Positions 52,689 to 60,065 of a stretch of 64,000 nucleotides of DNA are shown piece after piece. Source of the stretch: Candidatus Magnetocorallium paracelense (GTDB lineage: Bacteria > Nitrospirota > Thermodesulfovibrionia > Thermodesulfovibrionales > Magnetobacteriaceae); NCBI GenBank assembly GCA_029001845.1, contig JAREWP010000101.1, positions 62,001-126,000 on the forward strand, read 5' to 3'. Each line of letters opens with the position of its first letter. Position 1 is the stretch's first letter. A model generated the notes under the pieces. That model ran no database searches. It was not told the origin of the DNA and saw nothing but the letters and a program-made list of their open reading frames with translations. Both the position numbers and the translations under genes were made by a program.

Positions 52689-52814
52689 ATGATGAAGGAG
52701 AAAATCTCTTTAACCAAAAAGTCTGGAGCTAAGTTGCCTGACAGTCTGAAGTCTGAATTTACTGCTATAGCGGGCGCTGTTATTTCGGAGGACAGTCAAC
52801 TTGAATTATTTTAA
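52689..52814 (+). CDS. Possible 41-residue small protein
   Basis: In the 467-bp gap 52453-52919, an ATG-ATG pair with AAGG 6 bp upstream opens a 41-codon frame (MMKEKISLTKKSGAKLPDSL..., ending QLELF) to TAA at 52812-52814. No family is recognised. It may be a true small gene or a remnant. The preceding bases encode another short open tail ending in RNWMA-stop, which hints at decay of a larger gene. The partial repeat end CCTAAGTAGTTA follows at 52849-52860. Confidence 0.3.
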   Translation: MMKEKISLTKKSGAKLPDSLKSEFTAIAGAVISEDSQLELF

Positions 52815-52881
52815 GAAATAATCAGGAGGATATATCGTGCCTTGTATACCTAAGTAGTTAGAAAAAATCTTACTATCTATT

Positions 52882-52911
52882 TTATCATTTTCCTAATATA
52901 TATGCTATAAT
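52882..52911 (+). promoter_or_regulatory. Promoter for a probably leaderless vorB-like mRNA
   Basis: -35 TTATCA (52882-52887), an 18-bp spacer and an extended -10 TGCTATAAT (52903-52911). The expected start of transcription is within a few bases of the ATG at 52920, and no ribosome site exists. Confidence 0.6.
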
Positions 52912-52919
52912 TGTAGTCT

Positions 52920-54011
52920 ATGGCTGAGAGGAGTCGTAAAAACAGAAACCTAATGAAAGGTAATGAGGCGATTGCCGAGGCTGCCATACGTGCAGGATGC
53001 CGTTTTTATGCCGGTTATCCTATTACGCCTCAAAATGAAATTCCTGAGTATATGTCAGTCAGAATGCCTGAGGCGAATGGCGTTTTTATTCAGGCCGAGA
53101 GTGAAATCGCATCTATCAATATGGTCTACGGCGCCGCTGCCGCAGGCGTCAGAGCAATGACGTCATCCAGTTCGCCGGGAATCAGCCTGAAGCAGGAGGG
53201 TATTTCCTTTCTTGCCGGGACGGAACTCCCTTCCGTCATCGTAAACATGCAAAGGGGAGGTCCCGGGCTTGGTAATATTGCAGGTTCCCAATCCGACTAT
53301 TTTCAGGCCGTAAAAGGCGGTGGTCACGGTGATTATAAACTGATCGTTTACGCTCCTTACAATCTCCAGGAGATGTGGGATATCACAATGCTTTCCTTTG
53401 ATAAAGCCGATGAATACAGGACACCTGTAATGATTCTCTGCGATGGTATTCTGGGGCAGATGATGGAACCTTTTTATCCTACACCATATGTCGCCCCCCC
53501 CCTTCCGGATAAATCATGGGCCCTGACAGGAATCGGAGCAAGAAGGGGCAGTAAAAACAAGAATAACGTAAAAGCCAATGTTGTCAAGTCCCTTTATATG
53601 GGAGACGGAGAGCTTGAAGAGAGAAACAAAATATTGCAGCGCAAGTATAGGGAGATCGAACAGAAAGAGGTGTGTTTCGAGCGCCTGAATACGGAAGACG
53701 CCGAGCTGATTATCGTTGCATACGGTATAGCAGCCAGAATTGCCCTGACAGCTATGAAAATGCTTCGAAACAATGGATTCAAAGCAGGTATTTTCAGACC
53801 TGTCACTCTCTACCCCTTTCCAAATGCAGAAATTTTGAATCTCGCTACCGATAAAAGGAAATTTTTAACCTTTGAGCTTAATTGCGGACAGATGGTGGAA
53901 GATGTCAAACTGGCGGTTAATGGCAAAAGTGAAGTTTTCTTTCGCGGAAGAGCAGGTGGTTCGGTAATGACTCCAAGGGAACTTTACGAAGAAGCAAAAG
54001 GCCTTTTTTAG
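52920..54011 (+). CDS. vorB: 2-oxoacid:ferredoxin oxidoreductase alpha subunit (VorB/KorA-like)
   Basis: 363 residues. LMKGNEAIAEAAIRAGCRFYAGYPITPQNEI, TSSSSPGISLKQEGISFLAGTELPSVIVNMQRGGPGLG and the C-terminal transketolase-like domain (AELIIVAYGIAARIALTAMKML, GIFRPVTLYPFP) are typical of VorB/KorA alpha subunits that oxidise branched-chain 2-oxoacids or 2-oxoglutarate to acyl-CoA. The beta (TPP), gamma and ferredoxin subunits normally adjacent are absent, and the next gene is unrelated. The protein either works with distant subunits or is a relic. Extra residues around RRGSKNKNN and the QRKYREIEQKE helix match the family. Confidence 0.88.
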   Translation: MAERSRKNRNLMKGNEAIAEAAIRAGCRFYAGYPITPQNEIPEYMSVRMPEANGVFIQAESEIASINMVYGAAAAGVRAMTSSSSPGISLKQEGISFLAGTELPSVIVNMQRGGPGLGNIAGSQSDYFQAVKGGGHGDYKLIVYAPYNLQEMWDITMLSFDKADEYRTPVMILCDGILGQMMEPFYPTPYVAPPLPDKSWALTGIGARRGSKNKNNVKANVVKSLYMGDGELEERNKILQRKYREIEQKEVCFERLNTEDAELIIVAYGIAARIALTAMKMLRNNGFKAGIFRPVTLYPFPNAEILNLATDKRKFLTFELNCGQMVEDVKLAVNGKSEVFFRGRAGGSVMTPRELYEEAKGLF

Positions 54012-54063
54012 AGATTTAACCTCATTATTCTGTGTTCTGAATTCTATATATCGGGATCCTTTT

Positions 54064-54210
54064 TTTTACTTCATCCTTCAAGTCTCCTCTCCCCTTGAGG
54101 GGAGAGGATTAAGCAAGGTGAGGGGTGACGGTGGAGAAGCGTTACCGTATTGAGTATTGTATCGCACCCCCTCACCCCAACCCTCTCCCCCTTCAAAGGG
54201 GGAGAGGGAG
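54064..54210. repeat. CCCTCACCCC-type inverted repeat
   Basis: CTCTCCCCTTGAGGGGAGAGG and the later CCCTCACCCCAACCCTCTCCC and GGGGGAGAGGGAG words form nested inverted repeats in the 259-bp gap between two plus-strand genes. This repeat type is common in bacterial genomes. The left part could serve as a terminator of the vorB transcript. Confidence 0.7.
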
Positions 54211-54270
54211 TAAGAGAAAAATCGCTGCGTTGCCGGCTTTCGCTGAAACGCCAGAGCACATTAGCCGACA

Positions 54271-55344
54271 ATGGAAAACAATTTAAAAAACGCCTGGTTA
54301 AGGCAGTTGAGAAAGGACTGGAAAATGGCGAATTATTACTATTTCAATAACGCTATGATATGTCCTGAGTTTGAATTTACAACTTCTGTAACAATATTGG
54401 GGAAGTGGAGTCATCGGGGACAACGGAAAATATCGATAAGCCTTCCAATGATTAATGAACAGCCATGGAGAGTTGTTAGAGAGGTGCTTCATCATGAAAT
54501 GGCCCATCAATACATAACCGAGGTGCTAGGGATAAGGGAGACAGCCCCTCATGGAGAGTTATTTAAGAAAATTTGCAGTAAAAACGCCTTTGATCAGAGA
54601 GCCTCCGGTATTCCAAAAAAAAGTGCAGACTCCGTAAAAGCGCCTGATGAGAGAGACAACAGGGTAATATTGGAGAAGGTTCAAAAACTTCTTGCCCTTG
54701 CTGCAGGAACGAACAAATATGAAGCCGAGCTTGCCATGACAAAGGCCAGAGAGTTTTTATTACGACACAATCTCTCTCTTCTGGAACTAAACACTATGAA
54801 TGACTATATTTGCAGGGAAGTCGGGGGATTGGGAAAAAGAAATCCAATAAAGAGTATGATTTCATCGATACTGAACAGATTTTTTTTCGTAGAAACATTA
54901 TGGATTTATGGTTACGATCAGCACAACGATAGATCCGGCATGATTCTGGAAATTTACGGTACCGTCGAAAATGTAGACATGGCCGAATATGTCCACGACT
55001 ACCTGCACAATATTTCTGAATTGTTATGGAAACAATACAAAAGTGCAAAAGGAATGAAAGGGAATAAACACAGAAGAACATATGTCTACGGGCTTTTAAC
55101 GGGATTTATGGAAAAGCTTGAAAATCAGAACAAATCGAATCAATCGAAGAGTCTTGTGTGGAAGGGCGATCCCGCTCTTTACTCATTCTTTCGAAAAAGA
55201 AATCCCAAAATAAGATCAAGAGGCGGCGTTTACAGGAAATCCAGTACCGAGATATTTGAATCGGCCCACAGCAGGGGTAAGAATTTGATAATTCATAAGG
55301 GTGTCGGAGGGGGACCAAAAGATAAAGGCGGTCTTCTGGCTTAA
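54271..55344 (+). CDS. SprT-like zinc metallopeptidase with DUF2786 domain
   Basis: 357 residues. The N-terminal SprT-like part has the zinc site HHEMAHQY (about residues 74-81) preceded by PWRVVREVL and followed by GELFKKIC. The centre has a DUF2786 segment (VQKLLALAAG, NKYEAELAMTKAREFLLRHNLS). The C-terminal part (SGMILEIYGTVENVDMAEYVHDYLH...) is the extension usually found with DUF2786. The start fits the family pattern LRQLRKDWKMANYYYFNNAM. No ribosome site. SprT relatives cleave DNA-bound proteins, but this subfamily is uncharacterised. Confidence 0.85.
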   Translation: MENNLKNAWLRQLRKDWKMANYYYFNNAMICPEFEFTTSVTILGKWSHRGQRKISISLPMINEQPWRVVREVLHHEMAHQYITEVLGIRETAPHGELFKKICSKNAFDQRASGIPKKSADSVKAPDERDNRVILEKVQKLLALAAGTNKYEAELAMTKAREFLLRHNLSLLELNTMNDYICREVGGLGKRNPIKSMISSILNRFFFVETLWIYGYDQHNDRSGMILEIYGTVENVDMAEYVHDYLHNISELLWKQYKSAKGMKGNKHRRTYVYGLLTGFMEKLENQNKSNQSKSLVWKGDPALYSFFRKRNPKIRSRGGVYRKSSTEIFESAHSRGKNLIIHKGVGGGPKDKGGLLA

Positions 55345-55388
55345 GTGTAATAGTTAAGAGTTAATCTGTGATAGGCAAGAGTTAATCT

Positions 55389-56975
55389 TCATCTCCCGTG
55401 GAATTCGCCTGGAGCACCCCAACTTACATCACTTCGCAGGGAATGGGGAAGTGCAATTCTGAAAAGAGCTTTACCGTTCATACTTTCGGCAGTTAGTAAT
55501 CCTTTCATGTTTGTCTCAATAATGATTTTCGACATATACAGCCCGATACCTGTGCCATTGTTGTTTGCTTTGGTTGTGAAGTATGGTTCGAAAATTTTAT
55601 CGATGATATCGTTGGGAATGCCGCCCCCATTGTCCTCGATTGTGACGACTGCCATTTCTTTTTCCGAATAAACATTTATACATATCTCTCCATCCGTTGA
55701 TTTGATAACTCCCTTTTCCCTTCCGCTCTGTATCGCATCTCCGGCATTGTTCAGAATATTCAAAATAACCTGCATAAACTCATTCGGGAAACTTTTAACA
55801 GCAAAGCTCCCGTCTATTACGCTATTGAAATCAACATCAATGCCATTATTTTTAAGCATAAACGATAACATTTCCAAAACATTTTTAATTGCTTTTACGA
55901 TATCGAAAGTCTCTTCAGCTTTTACGGGTTTGTAGAAATTTCTAAAGTCATCCACTGTTTGAGACATAAATTGTATATAGTTTAGAGCGTTGTCAGCTGC
56001 ATTATCAATATACTCATCATCGAGTTCTTTGAAATAATAGGCGTCCCTGACATCCTGAATTACAGCTCCCAGTGAGTTCAGCGGCTGTCGCCACTGGTGA
56101 GCGATGACACCGATCATCTCACCCATGGCGGCCATCTTTGACTGCTGCACCAATAATCTTTCATTCTCAATTTTTTTTGTAATCTCCTCATTTACTCTAT
56201 TTTCAAGGTTTCTGTTTAATGCCTCAAGTTGGTCCGCATTTTCTTTAAGTTTTTGTTCCATATTCTTACGTTCGGTGATGTCTCTAAGAGACGCCAGGTA
56301 AGCGGATTCTCCTTCCCAGGATAAATCTACCAATCTTATTTCTACATGCGTTATCTCTTCCCTGGGCCTGAATATCTCTATTTCAGTTTTTTCTTTTAAT
56401 AATACGGGCAGCCCCAGTTCCTCGCCAATAAGGAAATCGGCGCTTTTACCGAATATAATCTCTGCTGCAGGATTGACAAAACGAATGATTCCTTTATTAT
56501 CGAGGATAATAATTCCGTCGGCATTCTTTTCAATAATTTTATAAAACTGATTATTTATCGGGAAAATCCGATTTAGAAAATGTTGACGTTCCAAAGAGTG
56601 GACGATTGAACGAGAGAGTATAGCTGATGTAAGATCCCACTTGTTAAGATAGTCCTGAGCGCCTTCCCTGACAGCTTTTACGGCAGCTTCTTTATCGCTT
56701 GCACCTGTCAGGATAATAAAAGGCAGATATCGTGCATAAGATTTTAAATGTAAAAAAGTATTCAAACCGAGACTGTCAGGGAGTGTAAGGTCCAGAAGTA
56801 CTACATCGAAATTTGGATTCTTGAGTTTTTCAGTTGCATTATTGAGTGTTCCCGCGCTGTCAATGGTGAACTCGTTTTCGATGTCTTCATAAAGAAGTTC
56901 TCCGATAAATTCAATATCATCTTTGTCATCCTCTATTAAGAGGATTTTTATCATGTTTTTTTTAATATTCATCAT
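55389..56975 (-). CDS. Hybrid histidine kinase REC-PAS-HisKA-HATPase of the Kai cluster
   Basis: 528 soluble residues. Receiver (8-130) with Asp62 in [13 protein letters not shown] and [11 protein letters not shown] (about 145-240, ending SLRDITERK); coil; phosphohelix [10 protein letters not shown] (His293); ATPase with [17 protein letters not shown] and [10 protein letters not shown]. Its receiver is strikingly like that of the KaiA-like protein 2.5 kb upstream (LDLxLPDSxG, GAQDYLxK, RSxxxSxER in both), suggesting duplication and a common phosphodonor. It lacks the KaiB-like sensor of cyanobacterial SasA. It is last in the minus-strand cluster, 45 bp after kaiB copy 2. An alternative start is ATG 56954. 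Confidence 0.92.
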   Translation of the reverse strand: MMNIKKNMIKILLIEDDKDDIEFIGELLYEDIENEFTIDSAGTLNNATEKLKNPNFDVVLLDLTLPDSLGLNTFLHLKSYARYLPFIILTGASDKEAAVKAVREGAQDYLNKWDLTSAILSRSIVHSLERQHFLNRIFPINNQFYKIIEKNADGIIILDNKGIIRFVNPAAEIIFGKSADFLIGEELGLPVLLKEKTEIEIFRPREEITHVEIRLVDLSWEGESAYLASLRDITERKNMEQKLKENADQLEALNRNLENRVNEEITKKIENERLLVQQSKMAAMGEMIGVIAHQWRQPLNSLGAVIQDVRDAYYFKELDDEYIDNAADNALNYIQFMSQTVDDFRNFYKPVKAEETFDIVKAIKNVLEMLSFMLKNNGIDVDFNSVIDGSFAVKSFPNEFMQVILNILNNAGDAIQSGREKGVIKSTDGEICINVYSEKEMAVVTIEDNGGGIPNDIIDKIFEPYFTTKANNNGTGIGLYMSKIIIETNMKGLLTAESMNGKALFRIALPHSLRSDVSWGAPGEFHGR

Positions 56976-57020
56976 GAAGAAGGAGAGAAGATACAGAACC
57001 GATGCCGGATTCTATAAACA

Positions 57021-57296
57021 CTATTTCCAATCTATTCCAAGATGTTTCGCCAAAGAAAATTTATCCGATACATCACCTATGAATGTGATTGTAGGAGGCG
57101 GAGATTTTTTTCTTAAACACGGTGTTGCTATAATACCGTCTGTCTCGGCTTTTTCGGGCTCCTTCACGATGTCGATTACTTTTAAGTTAAATGAATCCTG
57201 ATAATTGTCAATACAGAAACGGTTGATGTTTTCAACAGCTTTTAAGGATTTTTCCGACTGTCCTGCAATATAAAGTGTAAAGTTATGTTTACCCAT
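57021..57296 (-). CDS. kaiB: KaiB-like protein (copy 2, divergent)
   Basis: 91-residue thioredoxin-like KaiB domain: FTLYIAGQSEKSLKAVENI, LKVIDIVKEPEKAE, IIATPCLRKKSPPPTITFIGDVSD. The ATP-cisPro segment and GD(V/L)SD box of KaiB are kept, but NPQLAE is altered to EPEKAE and the arginine-rich PVRR contact is lost. GGGAG lies before the ATG. It is placed just after kaiC, 83 bp downstream, and before the cluster kinase. It may bind the kinase or KaiC; divergence from copy 1 implies a different partner (inference). Confidence 0.88.
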   Translation of the reverse strand: MGKHNFTLYIAGQSEKSLKAVENINRFCIDNYQDSFNLKVIDIVKEPEKAETDGIIATPCLRKKSPPPTITFIGDVSDKFSLAKHLGIDWK

Positions 57297-57379
57297 TGTT
57301 TATTTACTCCCTAGTGATTTGGAATTATAATCCTCCCCTGATGTAACGTATGAAAATCAATAGAATGTCTACCCAAAAC

Positions 57380-58906
57380 TTAACTCTCCTCTTCGAAAAG
57401 CGTTTTCATTCGTTCCTTTTCGTCGGGCATGATATGGTGAACTTCGCCTGATACAATACCGGTAACATTTGTAAAGGGCCTTCCAATATGCATTCCTGTT
57501 CCATCAATAGTGAATTCTCTTATTTCCTTATCGTGCATGGAGCCTCTCATTTTCAGAACAATAACGCCTCTGTGCATCTCGCCAAACATTTCGACATAAC
57601 GAAGCAGAATAATGGAATCCGTTATTGTGGAAATATGAGCCTCTGTAATTGAACTGCCGCCCATGAGCGATGTCGTCGTTGCAGTAAAAAGTCCTACGAT
57701 TTCCTGATGTTTTATGAAAGAAGTCAGACCTATGACAAACTCTCGAAAACTCTTTAACGTCGAGACTCTCTCAAGAGCGGACAAACTGTCAACAGCCACT
57801 CTGTTGGGTTTAAACTCCTCTATATCCTCTTTAATACTAATCAGATGGTCTTCCAGATTGGCGACTTCCGGGTATTCGCAAATCACTTTAAGTTTACCCT
57901 CTCTTTCAAGTTTTTCAAAGTCATGTCCCCAGCCCATCGCATTTCTGAACAACTGCTCTCTGCTTTCTTCAAAGGCGAATAAAAGGCACTTCTCTTCATT
58001 GATAACTCCTCCCTCGATAAACTCGGTCGTCATAAGAGTCTTGCCACATCCCGTAGCCCCTGAAATCAGAATGATGGAATCTCTGTAAAAACCTCCTCCA
58101 CACATTTTATCGAGTTTTTTGTTGCCCGAGGAGACTCTGATATTTGACGATGTCTGCTTCAGCTCAATTGCAGATAGCGGAATCACGACAATACCCTGAT
58201 CGGAGATGACTGTAAAGGGGAATTCCCCCTTTTGGTGGGGCGTTCCTCTGAACTTTAATATTTCTATGGTTCTCCGCCGTTTTTCCTCTTCAAGGACATT
58301 GCGAAGGATAATAACATTATCGGTGACAAATTCTTCTACTCCGTATCGTGTTAGACCACCAAAGTCCTCAGTACGTTCTGCCGTGAGAAGGGTTGTCGTT
58401 TTTAACTCCTTTAACGCCGAGGTGAGTCTCAAAATCTCATGACGTATAATTGCCGTTTCGGAAAACTGATTAAAGATGGCGCCAAGGGAATCGAAAGAGA
58501 CTCTCCTGGCGTTACTCTTTTTTACGGCATATTCTATACGAGTTAAAAGGCCTGCCAGATCATATTGTCCGACAACGGTGGTTTTATCCTTCCATTGGGG
58601 GGCTGCATTGACAAAGACCCAGCGATTCTCCTTTTCCCACTCTTCTATGTTCCAGCCGAAATCAATCATATTGTCACGGATGTCCTGCGGCGTTTCTTCA
58701 AAAGTTATAAAAACGCCCGATTCTCCATTCTTCAGTATCCCTTCCGCTAAAAACTGTACGGCAAAGATGGTTTTCGCGCTACCTGCCGTACCGGACACCA
58801 TTGTCGTACGGCCCTCGGGAATTCCTCCCTCGCTAATTATGTCAAGGCCCTGAATTCCTGTTTCTATTTTTTTAATTCTGCCATTTCTTTTTTTATGTAA
58901 AGCCAT
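57380..58906 (-). CDS. kaiC: KaiC circadian-clock ATPase/autokinase homologue
   Basis: 508 residues with two RecA-like domains. CI: Walker A GTAGSAKT (39-46), catalytic Glu70-Glu71 in ITFEETPQD, Asp139. CII: Walker A GATGCGKT (283-290), Glu313-Glu314 in FAFEESREQ. The phosphorylation segment SITEAHISTITD keeps T421, S426 and T427, matching T426, S431 and T432 of the Synechococcus protein. The C-terminus has KMRGSMHDKEIREF and the A-loop-like TGMHIGRPFTNVTG, then a short acidic tail. All residues for ATPase, autokinase and autophosphatase are present. The start has GGAGGTG before it, 6 bp after kaiB copy 1, so the pair is co-translated. Confidence 0.95.
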   Translation of the reverse strand: MALHKKRNGRIKKIETGIQGLDIISEGGIPEGRTTMVSGTAGSAKTIFAVQFLAEGILKNGESGVFITFEETPQDIRDNMIDFGWNIEEWEKENRWVFVNAAPQWKDKTTVVGQYDLAGLLTRIEYAVKKSNARRVSFDSLGAIFNQFSETAIIRHEILRLTSALKELKTTTLLTAERTEDFGGLTRYGVEEFVTDNVIILRNVLEEEKRRRTIEILKFRGTPHQKGEFPFTVISDQGIVVIPLSAIELKQTSSNIRVSSGNKKLDKMCGGGFYRDSIILISGATGCGKTLMTTEFIEGGVINEEKCLLFAFEESREQLFRNAMGWGHDFEKLEREGKLKVICEYPEVANLEDHLISIKEDIEEFKPNRVAVDSLSALERVSTLKSFREFVIGLTSFIKHQEIVGLFTATTTSLMGGSSITEAHISTITDSIILLRYVEMFGEMHRGVIVLKMRGSMHDKEIREFTIDGTGMHIGRPFTNVTGIVSGEVHHIMPDEKERMKTLFEEES

Positions 58907-58912
58907 TTTTTT

Positions 58913-59194
58913 TCACCTCCGGTTTCGCTTTAAATGCAACAGGTCTATAATTTTCTCCCCATCGGATAAATCTCCGATAACTGCCCGCACCGGGGCAGGT
59001 CGTTCCTTTATGAGCATCGGAGTCGCCACGACATTGTTAGCCTCAGCCAGTTGAGGATTCTCCAATATATTGACAACAGTCAGCTCGCATCTATCTTTCA
59101 GCTCGTTATTACACAACTGTTGCATATTGTGTTTCGCTATGGCAGAGTTTTGAGTATCTCCTGTGATGTAAAGTGTAAGTGCTATTTTCGCCAT
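58913..59194 (-). CDS. kaiB: KaiB (copy 1, canonical)
   Basis: 93 residues. LTLYITGDTQNSAIAKHN, NILENPQLAEANNVVATPMLIK and PAPVRAVIGDLSDGEKI follow Synechococcus KaiB almost motif for motif, including NPQLAE, ATPxL and PVRxxIGDLSD, the KaiC-binding and fold-switch region. The acidic C-terminal tail of the cyanobacterial protein is replaced by a basic end (HLKRNRR). GAGGTAAAG precedes the ATG. It lies between the KaiA-like gene (43 bp) and kaiC (6 bp), all on the minus strand. Confidence 0.93.
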   Translation of the reverse strand: MAKIALTLYITGDTQNSAIAKHNMQQLCNNELKDRCELTVVNILENPQLAEANNVVATPMLIKERPAPVRAVIGDLSDGEKIIDLLHLKRNRR

Positions 59195-59237
59195 TTCTTT
59201 ACCTCATTTTTTTTTAGTAATGGAATGATGGATGTCG

Positions 59238-60065
59238 TTATGTTGGATTTCTTCTGTAATACATTGCGAGATAACCCATCAACTGTAAAACAAGGAGCCT
59301 GCCTTCTTCAAAATAGATTTGATTTTTTTCTCTTGTCGTGCTTTGAGTTTTTTTTGCCATTGAAGTGTTGTAAATATCCATTACATCCTTTGGTCCTCCT
59401 TTAAAAAAACCGATTTCATCTGCAATCATATGAAGTTTTTCCGAGATATCTGCTTCGGTCCTGAAAATTCTCTTTTGCATAGACAACTCCAACACCTCTT
59501 CGAAGAGGTTCACAGCTTCACTGAATGTTTCCGGAAGGCTGTCTTTAAATGATTTGATTCCTACAAATTCAGTGGTTACCGTGTTTAGCTTAGAGTCAAA
59601 GGACTGTTTATAGGATTGTAGTTCTTTCTCAAGGCTTTTAATTCGTTTACTGTTTTCGTTGTCTTTATTCACTTCTGCACGTTTTCGTTCGACAGAGTAC
59701 CATAATGACCTCATTAAAATGTCTGTGTTAATGTTACTTTTTACAAGATAATCCTGCGCCCCGACTTTAACGGCCTCGATCGCTGTTTTCTCGTCAGATA
59801 ATTCCGTTACAACAATAATGGGAATCTGAAGGGTTTTATTAATTAATGCTTTGAGCGTATCGATTCCTTTGCTGTCAGGAAGATAGAGATCGAGCAACAC
59901 GCCATCTATGTCGCCGACACCTATTCTGTCCATTCCCATGGAAAGACGTTTGACGCATTCTATTTCAAAAATCGGGAAATGTCCACGATACTCCTGTAGT
60001 AATTCTCTTAAGTAATAATTGAAGCTCTCATCGTCTTCGATAAGTAAAATTTTTAGAGTTTTCAT
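59238..60065 (-). CDS. Receiver protein with KaiA/RsbU-like C-terminal helical domain (candidate KaiA)
   Basis: 275 residues. Receiver (5-125) with acidic ILLIEDDE, Asp59 in LLDLYLPDSKG and K109 in YLVKSN. A coiled coil (126-160) joins it to a helical domain (about 176-275) with FF at 220-221, DVMDIY (227-232) and a final RLLVLQLMGYLAMYYRRNPT. The KaiA C-terminal domain, as I recall it, has FF, QVLEIH and RLTLIDVIAHLCEMYRRSIP at nearly the same spacing; the structurally related RsbU N-terminal domain is the alternative. In KaiA this bundle pulls the KaiC A-loops to stimulate phosphorylation. The gene directly precedes kaiB-kaiC and overlaps the GGDEF-EAL gene by 4 bp. Confidence 0.8.
   Translation of the reverse strand: MKTLKILLIEDDESFNYYLRELLQEYRGHFPIFEIECVKRLSMGMDRIGVGDIDGVLLDLYLPDSKGIDTLKALINKTLQIPIIVVTELSDEKTAIEAVKVGAQDYLVKSNINTDILMRSLWYSVERKRAEVNKDNENSKRIKSLEKELQSYKQSFDSKLNTVTTEFVGIKSFKDSLPETFSEAVNLFEEVLELSMQKRIFRTEADISEKLHMIADEIGFFKGGPKDVMDIYNTSMAKKTQSTTREKNQIYFEEGRLLVLQLMGYLAMYYRRNPT

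Noticed and set aside
53470-53520. Run of nine C residues in the vorB-like gene as a possible frameshift
   Set aside because: The frame continues through it with family-typical sequence on both sides.
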